This document shows, piece by piece, positions 47,859-62,640 of a DNA stretch of 64,000 nt. Position 1 is the stretch's first letter. Every line of letters starts with the position of its first letter. The notes beneath the pieces are model-generated. The model was not told where the DNA came from. It was given only the letters and a program-made list of their open reading frames with translations, and ran no database searches. The stretch is from Bigelowiella natans CCMP2755 (lineage: Eukaryota; Cercozoa; Chlorarachniophyceae): positions 91,145 to 155,144 of the forward strand of contig ADNK01002363.1 of assembly GCA_000320545.1 (NCBI GenBank). Reading direction: 5' to 3'. The translations under genes and the position numbers were made by a program.

Positions 47859-48631
47859 TCGATATGATCTTCCTCTCTGCATGGGAGATTAGACTTTTAC
47901 ATTTCATTTCACATCGTTTTTCATAATGTTAAATTCTTCAACAATGTAATGTGACCATAGGAAACAATTTTAAACAGGCTATTTCTTTTTCAAAAGGATT
48001 TAAAATATATCTCAAATGAATATCAACTGGATAAGTAATGATAATTGACTAAAATGCTCAGTTCATCAAGTATATCCAAACTTTGACGAGTACTAACTAT
48101 TCGTGAGTGCCTCTCACGCTTAATATCATTGCGAGGTTTTATCTGATTTGGCGTTTAGATCAGTAGTATATGTTGTACATATACTATGATACATACATAA
48201 ATTTGCGTGTAGCTATGCCACAAGTTCAGGACTGTAGTTGAATATGTTCCATGCATGCGTGCATACGCGCAAACATACCAACCTTCGACACAAATGTTTT
48301 GCAATGCATACTAACAATTAATATACATCTGTATGCGCGCACAACGGAGAGCACATCCGTATGCAGCATGTGTGACTGTGTAAAGCTACATGCATATCTG
48401 CAGATATTCGCGTGAACATACACAATGAACATGATGTGCATGCACATCGCAAATTCATTAAATCATTGTACGACGAACTCGTACATGCAAGACTTATGAA
48501 CTTGCACCAGCATACAAACAAACGCACAGCTACATTAGGATGACCATTGAAAAGATTTAATCATACCATTACATCCGTCTCATATGCCACTTATAAAATT
48601 AAAACTCCTCTACCTTGATCTTGATTAATTT
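47859..48631. other. Convergent intergenic region with short palindrome-rich island H (about 48180-48540)
   Basis: No gene was seen. 47859-48180 is AT-rich. About 48180-48540 is an island with GCATGCGTGCAT, GTGCATGCACAT and TATGCGCGCACA-type words. The ankyrin gene's stop is at 48632. Confidence 0.6.
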
Positions 48632-49316
48632 CTATTCTTCAACGTCATTATCATCCAATCGAAGACCAGAATGCAATTGTGTACTAAGACCCCCATCCGA
48701 TGCTGTAAGTCAAGTAAACTGTGTTTGAATGGTTACTGCATCTACGGAAAATTAGACTCTGACTCGTATTAAAAATAATAAAAAGCGTTTCTTTTTCCTT
48801 TTCGATACATATCAAGAAAAAAGACAGCAATTTGATATTCTTGGTACGTTGCAACAACCTGATGCCCCATCAGTATCTGAGACACCACCTAACATGATAT
48901 CCTCTGGGGTTCTGCGTTAAACAATCAGTAACAATGAGTAGAAAATAATACCAAAGAAAATTCATATACTAACAGATACTCTCTCTCTCTCTCTATATAA
49001 AAAATATTTACACGATCCATCATTTATTTATTGTTAATCGAGCAATTTTCACACGCACGCGCGCGCACACACACATCTCTACATCTATCTACATGCATAT
49101 ATGTATATTGTGTATGGGCAAGAGTGCTGCTGTCGCGTTGGTTACTTACTTTCCTTGCTTATCAAGAATAGTCATGTCGGCACTATTATCGACTAGCAAC
49201 TTTAATACAGCTGTGGTAGGTAGGTAGGTAGGTATCATCGACCATTGTTACAATTATTAGCTTTCGAAAGGTGTAATTGGAGGGTACCCACAAAGAACAA
49301 TGGAGGAGGGAGGGGG

Positions 49317-49356
<40 letters not shown>

Positions 49357-50428
49357 ACATAATGCACATAATATTCTATGGTGTATTATTATCAGTTCAG
49401 CATTTAAACAACTCTTCAAATATTATCAGTTAGCATTTACACAACTCTTTAAAACCTGGAAACTTATGGTACGCAGCACAATGAGCTGCTGTGCAACCTA
49501 TCGTAATAATAACAGTAAGATATAGTCGAAATCTATTGCCGTAATTTCTCCTGTTGAATTTATGTGACTATGGCTCTTTGTTGTAATAATTATTCAGGTG
49601 AGCTTTAAATTCAATTTTACCACCCCCGTCTAATGTTCTATATCCTTCAATGACAACACCCATCACCACTGCTGCAATGCCTACCACGCATACTACTATT
49701 TTCGATATAATACGACTACAAGCACCTAGGATAGTTTTCTGATTGGGATTTGTGCGTCCTTTCTCTAGGAGATATTGCACCACCTGATAAGAAATGGTCC
49801 ATTTACTACTATTAAACTAAAATAATGATAATAATAAATGTGATTTATGGATATTTGATTCAAAAACCTTTAACATTATCAACACTCCTTACAATTGATT
49901 GGCAGGTTGAATGATAGATGTATGGCCAACTCTTTAGCACTATATTATATTACTACTATTACTACAACTACCATTGTATTTCCTCTCGCTGAAGCCCACA
50001 TTAATGGTGTCCACCCAGAATAATCAGGGATGTCGCTCTACATTTATTCACCACCAAAACATTGGATAAAAATTAACCAAAGAAATATTTGATTTTGTGA
50101 CACTTGAGACAATCCAAAGAAATCCAGTCAAAAGACGTGTGCGTACCACACACACACACACATACACACACCTGCCTATCATATAATATTTGAAATTCCT
50201 TAAAAAAATATCAGATAGAGACAGCTTCAATTTCACAACATGTACTGAATTTGTTCACCTGTGCTCCTTTCTCTATGAGTAATTGCATCACACTCCTACC
50301 CAAATAGAATTATTGCATGGAAGGTCTCTTATTGATTAGCTATCCCGACATAAAAAAGATAACTGTCTAATAAATAGGTTGGGGGCTTGTGAAATATTAG
50401 TTTCCATTCCATTCACAATGACAACACG

Positions 50429-50494
<66 letters not shown>

Positions 50495-51217
50495 GTTAGA
50501 GGAGATGGATCCCCCCATACTACAAATGAAATCATATTTTAAATAAAGTTGTCTATCATCATTGCATGAAAACGTAAGAGTAGGTCGCACATCCTGAGAT
50601 TTCCTTGCCTGAATGAGGAGAGTAAGAGTTGGCACACACACACACACACAAACACACAGGGACTATATCCATTGATCTCATGCACTATTACATCATTCAT
50701 TACTATTAGGATCCTAGGAATAGATAAATTAGTGGCAGTAGTAGCAGGATTTTGTTGTGGAGGATATGATTAACTAAATAAATATATATATGTATGTATA
50801 TATAATTATGTGGTAGAATTATTCTTCATTCTTAGTATTTTTAAATCCTTGCGTATCTTTGCATACATGCCAATCATAAAATTATTGAGTTGTGCAGAAA
50901 GTAAACTCAAAAATATTTCCCCGATACACGGAATATGTTTTAGGATGGAAACCGAAAATTGTGCCGCTGCATGCAGCTGCTAGAATTACTACATAATACA
51001 CACAGACTTAGACATCATATTTTCATAAACACACTTTATCATCATGCACATAATGCGTGGATATCACTAATTAGATATACTACGCCTATAATTAAAAAAC
51101 AGGCAATAAGCTACTACCAAGCTGCATTTCCTAATGGCGTGAGCGATTCTTCATTCGGAATATCTATCAATTCAAAACAGCGTTATCGAATAACACATGT
51201 TAGCAAAATATACGCGA

Positions 51218-51297
<80 letters not shown>

Positions 51298-52011
51298 TAT
51301 ATTATATGATTTACTCTCTCTCTGTCTCTGGGATGAAACAGTATAATGTGAACCAATTAATACATTAACTTAAAATTGTCAATCAATGGTTTTTTGAATG
51401 GAAAGAAATCGTTTCACATACTCGGATTAGCCCCAAATTCGAGAAGATGCGTCGCTTGAATCTCATGTCCCTGGGAATATCGTTTCATCATGTGCAAATC
51501 TTACATCTTCCTCATCCCACTTTCTCTCTCTCTCTCTCTCTGTCTCTGTCTGTCTGTCTCTCTCTCTCGCTTATAACACCTCGTTGACAGCAACAAAAAG
51601 AGCTGTGACTTGATTCGTGTCCCTTTTTGCAGTTCCTAGCGAAAGAATCGCATACCACCCATTTGGCAGGGTAAATAAACACACACACATATTACGCGCT
51701 GCTGTCACAGAATTCTATGCTCACGCCTAAGCACACCCACATACGCATGGGGGTTATCATATGCATTATTAATTGCTGCTGCGAGCGAGCACGAAGAAAG
51801 ATAAAGAACTGCTACTACTTCTACTACCTCTTGACACCAAGTTGATATCCGTACTGTTGTGTTGCATAAATATCCGGATCTAACAACAACAGCATGCATT
51901 GAAAGAGTAGTAGTAGGAACAAGGGAAATAATGCACAATTAGAACCATTTATCATTTCCATTGATGTATCTCCTCACAATCTCCTTCCGTTCTCGCGCGC
52001 ACACATGAGTA

Positions 52012-52044
<33 letters not shown>

Positions 52045-53759
52045 TGTGTACACTAACTGACTCTACCTAATATTCTCACCATTTCTGTATTTTTAAGCAG
52101 GAAATAGTAGTGCAACGGTCCAAACCTGCATGTTACAATAAATAATCCAGCAATTTTAGGATAATAATAGGTTCTGCATGCATGCATGTTGTACTCCAAA
52201 ATGTATATACTACAAAATAATGAATTTATTGAACTTATTTTGTTATTCTTTAAGTTACAGATATGAAAGAAGGTTAAAGATAGTTGTAGAACCCGTCTTT
52301 ATCCGTAATATTCGGGTTTGCACCAGCAGCAAGAAGTGTTTTCGCGACTGAGCTGCGATTTGCCCTAACAGCTGACTACGAATGGGAAATGAGGAGGGAA
52401 ATTCCAATAAAGAAGATGAAACAAGAATTACATTGAATAATGTGGAAGAAAGGAAGGAAGGAAAGAGGGGAGAAAACAACGATTAATATCCTTCAGCAAT
52501 CATTAAATATTTTGATGCGAAATTACAATTAGCGGTGTGACTCCGTCACCGTCCTGAAAGTTGACATCCGCTTGAGATTGAAGTAGTACCTATGTATATG
52601 TAGGAGAAATCAGTGTGTAACACATAACACACACCATAACCCATCCTCCTCCTCATCGTTTATAGAGGTGAGTAGTGCATCGTCTTTTTTGTGTTGTGGT
52701 ATGGCATGGCATGGCATATCATAAATCACATTTATCGTATCAACTGAAGAACCGCACACTGCGGCATTCAATAGACAGATACTTCCCGTCCCAGTGCACT
52801 CGTCTGGATCAACCTGTTGAACACACAACATTTTACACCAAAAATGCACAACAATAGACATAAATAGCACGTAATATTATGTAGCGATGTTGGAGTGGCA
52901 TAGAGCTGCTGCTGCTGCTCCTACTACCCCCTTTTCCAGGAGGCTCTTGAGAACATTCGAGTGATTACACATAACTGCTAATTTTCCTGGGCTTATCTGG
53001 TAAATATTAAAAAGACGAAAACAAACGTTCGCACACTCATTTATACAGCACCACATGATAGACGATCACAACAAAAGATTGCATTGCAACCAATTAGTGT
53101 TGATAATTTGTAACAATTGACTTATTTTTGTAAATATTCGATCCTCACTGACCTTACTAATGAGAAATATATTCAATATAGTTGTTCTTGTTGTAGTAAT
53201 AGTTGAGGTAGTAGTAGTAGTGAAAGATTTTGATGATATATAGATTCAAATTATGGACTACTATATCCATATTATTCTGGACTCTGTCGCAACATGATGG
53301 CAATATATGGCATACCAAGTAGTAGTAACAACAAACACACCACCATCATCCATCCCCTGTCATCATAGTAGTAGCCACATTTCCGTTGGCATTAATATAT
53401 ATATAAGCATGATATGACTAGTATTCATGATTTATTGTTTTTTGAAGGGGTACATTATCCAAGGCAGCCTTTCGTAAGTTTGGTCCTGCACGCAAAATTG
53501 CTGGAAGACTACGGGTCGAATTATGCCGCACCTGATAATGAATGAATCAATGAATTCATAAATGTACGTTCAGGGCCAATAATGCCCTTGTTGACGAAAG
53601 TGATTGAAGATGGTGATGGCATATGATAAAATGGATTATGAAGAATATTACGACAACAGAAAAAGACAATGTACCGCAACGAGAAGGGGTGTATAACCGT
53701 CGCTATTCATGAATTCCACATCTAAATGAATGAATAATATCAACAAATAATCCAAAGCG

Positions 53760-53801
<42 letters not shown>

Positions 53802-54780
53802 TTGGAATTTAGTGTCCAGCAAATGACATGCATAACTTCACTACAAATTCAATTAATATCAAAAATAACAATCATGACTGAGGGATGTATGTAATATATT
53901 TATTTGTTCCTGCATCATAGTAGCATCACCACATGTATCATTTACTCTTATTATAGCATTAAAGGATGATGCGGTTTCTTCACCTGCTCCAGCTTGTAAT
54001 AAGGCATTTACTATCACTTCGTTGTCGCTCTGCACAATCGTCGTGAGGAAACACGCAAAATGTAATGATTAACATTGTATGAGACGAAATGATGTTAAAA
54101 CATTGTACAGTATACATATATATAAATATATATACATTAGATTTGTAATTTGAAAACAACAAATCACACAGTCTAAATCGTGTCTACAACACATGATGAA
54201 TTATATTCTTGAAAATCATCGACATCTGAAAGAATCTAATTGCTGACAGGATAGAACTCGTCCATGCGTGAGTTAACCAATCAGGTAGTTTTTTGTTATT
54301 GAGAAATCAAAAATCTTTCAGACAGAAACATTTTCATAATATTCATTTAATAATCTCATGTGCGCGCGCGCGCGCGCACACACACACACAAACTACTACA
54401 GCCTCTACGCGTGTGATATTTTTTGTATGAAGATCATCTAAACCTGGGTGGCAGCTAACAATGGAGTTGCTCCATTCCGAGCAATTGTATCAAGCTAAAA
54501 TATGTAAAAAACAAATCAAGATAGCACTATTATTTCCTTAATTTTTATATTATTATTATTATTATTACTATTATTCATTGCATCAATTTATAAGCAATGG
54601 TGTTGGAAGGAAGCTCCAAGTCAAAGCAAAGTTGGTGTATAACAACTATATTACACACCACCACCTCTGCTCCTGCACGAATGACTGAGAGAGCGATTTC
54701 GGATGAATTTCTTACGCATGCTATTAATAGAGGCGTCACCCTACGATATAGTAAATCAAATGTATATGCATGTACACACA

Positions 54781-54821
<41 letters not shown>

Positions 54822-55687
54822 TGATATCATCTAAAAGGAATTATGATGATGACGAAGAAATAACGATGATGATGATGATGATAATGATGTGTTGTAAACA
54901 ATGACTTTCTTCACGAACTACATACAAACTCCCTTCTTCTTTTTCTTCTTTATCAACCCATGAATATTGGCCGCAGAGGCATCAGCACCAGCTTCCAGTA
55001 GCATATTTACTACGTCAACGTGACCACTCTATTGTATGCAAACAAATTTTAGCACTTCACACAATCTGACGACAGAATCGTGCGAGATCGCACAAGATAA
55101 TTTGGAAGCAGCCTTACGTTTTTGCTACTTTTATTTTTCAAAGGGGGAATATAAGAACACGACAATAAATTAAATATGGGTATCACACATAAGTGTCAAT
55201 AAATGCATTCATTATTGTTTATATTCTTCGAAAAATTGACTACAAAGACAATAGCATGAATGATAATTTGTTGACCTTTCATCTATCTACTTCTTACTAC
55301 CTCTACGGCAAGATGCAAGCTCGTAGTCTGATCTACCCTGTTGGCATTATTCCATCAATCATTATACCAGAGGAAATTATGAGAAAAGAGCAATAAAGAA
55401 GAAAATAAAGCACAATATTTTTCAATCATGTTCAGCGTACACATGTATTTATTTATTAATCCGTACTATGAATGGAATTGTGTTCGAACAAAATGAGTAA
55501 GCCAAATTTAGTAGATAATACATCATCCCTAAGAAGGATTAGTCTTACGGATGTCGCCAGTTTACGTCCGCCTTATATCTTATCAGATGCGAGACCAATT
55601 TCGCAAAACCCTATCATTTATTATTATTGTTTTTTTTTAAAAATAATAAATATCATTGATTTAATTCTGCGCAGATTGCATTAATAT

Positions 55688-55743
<56 letters not shown>

Positions 55744-56052
55744 TCACATGTGTTTTCATTCTTAGTCATGACCTGCTCTGCGGCAATGAATAGTGGCCTG
55801 TCCTCTGCTCCTTGATATGCTGCAAAAATAATAGAGAAGGATTTAAGTAGCGTGTATCGTTATAAACTAACATTTGAACAAATTGTTCACTATCTGTGTA
55901 AGTAAATATTGCTACTTGCATGTTTTAAAGGCAGTAGTGACACAGGCAGTCCTCAGGACCCATCATCATCATCTTTCGAATACTTATTGCATAAGTAGTA
56001 CCATTTGGATTAGCTCCCGCCGATAAGAGTACCTCTGCAACCTATCATTAAT

Positions 56053-56090
<38 letters not shown>

Positions 56091-56276
56091 CAGTGTGTAT
56101 TAAATGCGATGCAAATAAGTACATATAGCACAAACCTCAGCGTTTCCTCGAGCCGCGCAATGCATTAGCACAGATCCCGATCCTGAAAGAATGAAATAAG
56201 CAGTGGCGATGTGCGAGGATATAAATAAATACCGTAACTATATTTCTCATTTTTCTTATTTTGTGGTAATATTATA

Positions 56277-56332
<56 letters not shown>

Positions 56333-58176
56333 TATCATCACTAACAAAAACACAATGGCATGCTACTATGCATTATGAGCATAACAAATTGGAGAAATGC
56401 CGATAGACAAGCACCGTCTTGGTAATAGCCGGGATCCTGTTAGTATGAATGACATCATTTCAAGGTATTAGTATATCTATCATATTATGCTCATTTTCGA
56501 TCTGCTGTATGATGTTTCGAAATTACCGCGCCTTTCTGAATGAGAAGTCTCACCATCTCAGAGTTATCTAAGCAAATAATGAGTAAAGAAAGTAAATAAC
56601 ATTATAATACTATTTGTAACTCGATATCATCACCACAGGTACTCTAATTCCAAATATTTCTCCTCCTCCTCCTCCTCCTCCTCTTCCTCCTATTATTACT
56701 CTTGTGCACTGCAACGTGCAATGGAGACACTCCCCCGGCTACCATCACGTTTGGGTCTGCACCGTGCTCGACTAAATACTACCAAAGTATCGGCAACAAC
56801 AAACACAACAACTTTAAAAAAAATACGAATAATAATGACAAATATTTTGTTGCCAAAATGTCGGCAAATACAGCGAATTAAGTGGCGATGTTTCCTATTC
56901 TCCTTGTGTATTGGGGGTGGTAAAAAAACTCTGCGGTATTAGATTCCTATGCATGTAGAATAAATTACTTCGACGATAGGAAGATTTTCTAATTGAACGG
57001 CCATGATAAGAGGGGGGACTGTTTCGTCTGTCTCGTCGTTTCCCTTGATTTCCGCGCCTCAACAACACATTGCCATATGATCATCATTAGCGCACACACG
57101 CATGCACATACACAAGCGTATGCATCTATTTACATACATAGAAAATTATTTGATCTCATTTCTTACTCATTTCTTCTCCAAATATATCATCACCATCCTT
57201 ACTCTCACTATTTATTATTCATGGAATAATACCGTACTCTACGAGCATCTTTACAGAATCTAGGTTCAACGATTGTATAGCCATGATTATCGGTGTTGCT
57301 AATCGTGTAATATAATGTATACACACCACATACGAATATTCTGCTTAATAAGTTAACGAACGAACACCCACATAAATATGATATGAAAGATATTGTTAAA
57401 ATGTTCTATTATATTGAATATGAGTGATGGTCTACTCAAGAATTCTTCCCTCTCTTTCCTCTCTCAGAATAGGTTCGCATCACAATTAATATTTTATGAG
57501 AATATTCTTCATTTAACTGTGGTGATAAGACTAATAAATGAATACATATATAGTTGGAAAAACAGCAAAAAGCTAATACAACAACAACTAACCTCCAGAT
57601 GATGGCACACGTGCGTTCGGATCGGCACCGCGCTCAAGAAGCTCCTCAATTATGTTACCTTACGATTAATAAAAACATTTAGTGCTTTGGCTTTGCTCTG
57701 GATTCGATCAATTATCGGTGATAATTGGTTCAAAACCATCAACGCTAAATAACTGATGACGCAAGGAACGATGATGGATCACTTTAGCAAACATGATGAG
57801 GATGATGATAGTGATAATAACGACGAATAGCTGCTGTTTTTCGTTTTAATTCAGTCCAGAAGAGAGTACTAACCCGGTCTATCATAATTCTTTTTAAAGT
57901 AACTCCATTTTTCTTTGTGTTTTTTTTATTTTTTCTTCTAACATCACTTACTTCTCCCCCCCTGGCACGCAACGAAGAGAGGGGTTAGACCACTCGTCTT
58001 TTAGTATAAATTGTCATTGCATTACATGCTCAGATCAGTGCAGCAAGTCATCATATTGACATGTTGCTGTTGTTATTGTTAAAAATGATAATTATGATTA
58101 CGAGAAAATGGTGATGTTTGGCTCAAAGCAATTTTGTCTTCAATAACACACACACACATCCATAAATATGTATAAT

Positions 58177-58236
<60 letters not shown>

Positions 58237-58431
58237 TTATTTATATAAGCGTGTATATATTTAATGTCTCTAGTTCCAAATTCAATTTTAATTGCCTCGC
58301 ATCATCACCATTCGGGCGTCGATGCTGGGCCCTTTCCCAAGAATCTGCATCACAATGCCTGCGATGTAATCATGAGAATCCATTTTTACAATATTATATG
58401 CATGATGATTACTGATGATCAAACGTACACA

Positions 58432-58468
<37 letters not shown>

Positions 58469-58501
58469 ATATGTAAAGATAGAGAAGAGGGAAGGAGAAA
58501 G

Positions 58502-58556
<55 letters not shown>

Positions 58557-58668
58557 TCTGCAAATATTTTATTATTTTAGTTTGTGAATATCATCATCAT
58601 ATGTATCAATCAAGCCATGATTTCTCCTCCTCATTATTCCCTCCTCCCCTCCTGCATAACTTGTGCAG

Positions 58669-58713
<45 letters not shown>

Positions 58714-59785
58714 GTAGGATGACTCTAAGCATGCGACATGTAGTGCGGTGGATCCATCGTGCCTTAAGATAATGATATATATCTATATTTGACAGATAAT
58801 GTAATCAAATAGATTCAATAATGTACGTTTCAAACTACATCGTGAAAGAAGGGAAGCGCAACCAATCATTGGCGTTTTGCGACAAGTAGAATTAACGCCA
58901 ATTGTGCAAAAGGCCACGGGAAAATGATTCGTGTGGAAATAAGTTTGTAGCTATATTTTACTATGAAAACCATCGATGTATCAACATGTAATATCTATGT
59001 TCATCGATAGTAACACACACACACACACACAACTTCATTAATGTTTGAATATGAGGTTCTGTGTTTATAAGCTCTTATCATATCAGTCGTATAATATTCA
59101 AGTAATTAGTATATATGCAGCATGTTGTATCATCATCAATCTTTCCACCTTTGCAAGTGAACGTCTGCTCCTCTTTCAATGAGCATTCTGACTGCGGCTT
59201 GATGACTATGACGCACAGCTAATAACAGGCTGGTGATGTTATCTCGCATACGCCTACATGTGGTTGTTGGTATGTGTGGTTGGTACGTGGGGAAGAATAA
59301 CCGATATACAAAAGTAGTAAAGAGAAGAAGGCCACTATCTAGATGGAAGCTGATATACCATGTGATAATATTGATGGTAATGGTGATGATGATGATGATG
59401 ATTACGATGGATGGTGGGGTAAAACACATCATATGCTCTGTACTGGCATGAACGACCGCAAATTGAGCGGTGAGTAAAAATAACCTTGCATTTGGATCGG
59501 CCCCAGCATCAAGAAGCGCTCGCATTATCGCCATGGACGCCTCCTGATGATGATGATGGTCATAACAGGCAAAATGCTTGAGAACTCCACATCACGATGG
59601 TCTTCTGGGGGATAAGATCTTCATGATATTTTCGTATTGGATGCTAGTTTACATACAATTGAAAATCGTAGTAAAAATTAGCTGTAGCACTTGATTCGAT
59701 GATTAGTAGTATGAATGTATATGTGATAATTATAATAGTGCACATACATCATCATACGTATGCATGTATATTATTAATACATATG

Positions 59786-59816
<31 letters not shown>

Positions 59817-60931
59817 CTCTTGATCAATGACCGTGGCGTTCAGTAACGTCTCTGTGGCCAATACCAATGCTGGAGTAGCAAGTTCAGTAGCAGCAGCAGC
59901 TGTACTACTGCTATCAGTTAGTAGTAGGTTCTCCTTGTAGTTAGTAGTAGCATTATGTTAGGTTATTTGATTCGACAACAATGAATCATCTCATATATGT
60001 GTGCGTTATGTTTTGTGTGTGTGATTATATCATTATATCATTGTCATCATCTGCCACTACTACTACTTCTCCTACAACTTGTCATAATTTTATCTCACCA
60101 TTTTTACTACATTTTTTCATTTTCTCCTACTCGTGTTAGTCAGTAAGTTAGTCACCACCTTGTCGAGATGATGATTATTCTTTTTATTTAGATCACAGAG
60201 TTGCTGCGATTTTGTTGCATTTGCCATAGCTGCTGCATAATTTTTTGCAGGCTCATTTGGATCGACTCCGAGTTGTAGAAATAGTTTGACAGCCTAGTGA
60301 AATGATGATGGAAGATGTCGTGGTGCGACCACGATATGTGTTAGATATTCATCATCATATTTGTATTTATACCTTGTATAATATGTATATGAATAGTGTG
60401 CTATAAATGAGGTTATTGAGTTTATAGGTACATGTATCTACTGATCTAACTAAATATTGGTCTGTTTTTTACGAAGGAAGAACCTCTTCTCGTCGTGCCT
60501 TGATGAGCGACAATAGTGTGCCCTGCTTCCTGACCTATTTTGCCAATGGTTATTAATGATAATGCATTAGCATTAGCAATGATGATGAGAATGATGATGA
60601 TGATGATGATGATGATGGTGATGATGACGATGATGATGCTGTTAATAATAATGCACTGGCTTGCATTACCGATGATGAGAACGATGACGATGATGATGAT
60701 GATGATAATGATGATGATGATAATGATGATGAGCGCTACTAGCTAGTGCCAGAAAATTCCAAAATATGAAAATGGGTTAAATAACACATATCATCATCAT
60801 CATCATTATCACCATTATCATCATAGCTAAGTAGTAGTACCCCGATATCCTGCGTAATAGACGCACCAGCCTTGAGAAGAACTGAAACGCACTAATGTTG
60901 TTGATCAAGGAAGAGAAAAATAAAAAGAGAA

Positions 60932-60973
<42 letters not shown>

Positions 60974-61825
60974 GAAAGTTATTCTACTACGTAAGTTCTC
61001 TATCCTATTCTTGTGGCATTTTATTATGCAGCACAACAACAGCAATAACAACAACAACTCCAACAACAGCAACATCCATAAACCCATTAATCTTCCTGTT
61101 CTTCTTCTTCTTCTTTTTCTTCTTCTTCTTCTTTTTCTTCTCATCATTAAAAACATTGTTATCATCATCTTTTCTATTTATTTATTATTATATTGATCTC
61201 ACTTCCATACGATCAAGCCGAATCGCTAAGGACATAACAGATAGCTGAAGGAAGAGAGCATACGCACATAGATAGATAGTTAGGTAGATAGTATGTATGT
61301 GTATTATCATTATTTATTATTATTATTAATTATTATTATTATTATGCGCGTACAGATTATTATATCTTCTCTGTTTGTTGTCATTTCAAGTGTTTTTGCT
61401 CATCCATGTGGAGCTTGCTAGCTAGCTGGTTGGTTTTCTCGTTGATACTTTCTTCTTTGAGAAAATAAAGAAACCCGCAGAATTGATATTATTTATTACC
61501 GATTTCGGATTAGGGCCTTTGTAATTCTTATCAGCCTAATGAAATGAAATGAGTCAATCACATGTTAAATCACATAAATGTTAACTCAATGGATGTAAAC
61601 AATAATAATAATGATTGCTATTATAATAGTAGTGAATAATATATCTAGCAGTACTTATACACGCTCACCCCATATTTTAGCAAAATCTCGCATAATTTCG
61701 GAGAATTCTGCCGAACAGCGACGTGCAATGGCGTGATGTCTTGCTCCTACATACAGATTTTAATAAGAATAATAGAAGAATTAGGAGGGGGGGAGGGCAA
61801 GAAGATAATATATGCGTAATTGGTG

Positions 61826-61863
<38 letters not shown>

Positions 61864-62602
61864 ATGTATTGAGTAATGTTGAGCAAGCACGTACACATAT
61901 TTAGAATATATATTTTCATGTGTATGTGTATTACTCTGACGAACTCATCTATGATCGCAAAGAAGAAGAAGAAGAAAAAGAAGAAGGGAAAAAAACCAGG
62001 ATGTGTGTTCATGATGATAACGATGATATACAACGATGATATACAACGATGATATACTCGCTTACTGACTGACTACTCACTGACCCCTTTCGGCATGAAG
62101 TTTGGCGATGATGCTCCTGTGATTGATTGATTGCATCATCAAAGATAAATGAAAGGAGGAGGAGGAGGAGGAGGAGGGAAAAGCGAGATTAGTCGTGATT
62201 GATTGATCATAAGAAGAAAATAATGTTGAGGTACTACATGTATATACTATATACAACAATAAAGCAGCATAGCATTTGCTTCCTTCTCTTCTGTCTCTTT
62301 CTCCATTTCTGATACTAATACTCCTCTTTACTTCAAATTGATGATGATATACTACTACTACTACTACTACTAGAATCCCCACCTGATTTGAGCATGAATT
62401 CGACTAATGCTTCCCTCCACGATAGAACGAAGTAGGATCGTATTATTCTTTATAATAGGTGTCAGTAGTATGTGCATGGTTTTGTTTTTTGGGGGGGGGG
62501 GGGGTCGTTAGGATATGGATTGTCGTTCTGCCGCTTATTCTTATTGATGTCATGAATCATAAATTGGCTACTATTAGCGATGATGATAATAATAATGAGT
62601 AC

Positions 62603-62640
<38 letters not shown>

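Noticed and set aside
1190-48540. CRISPR-like or tandem satellite arrays in the islands
   Set aside because: No regular repeat-spacer period; the words recur irregularly and this is a eukaryotic nuclear sequence.
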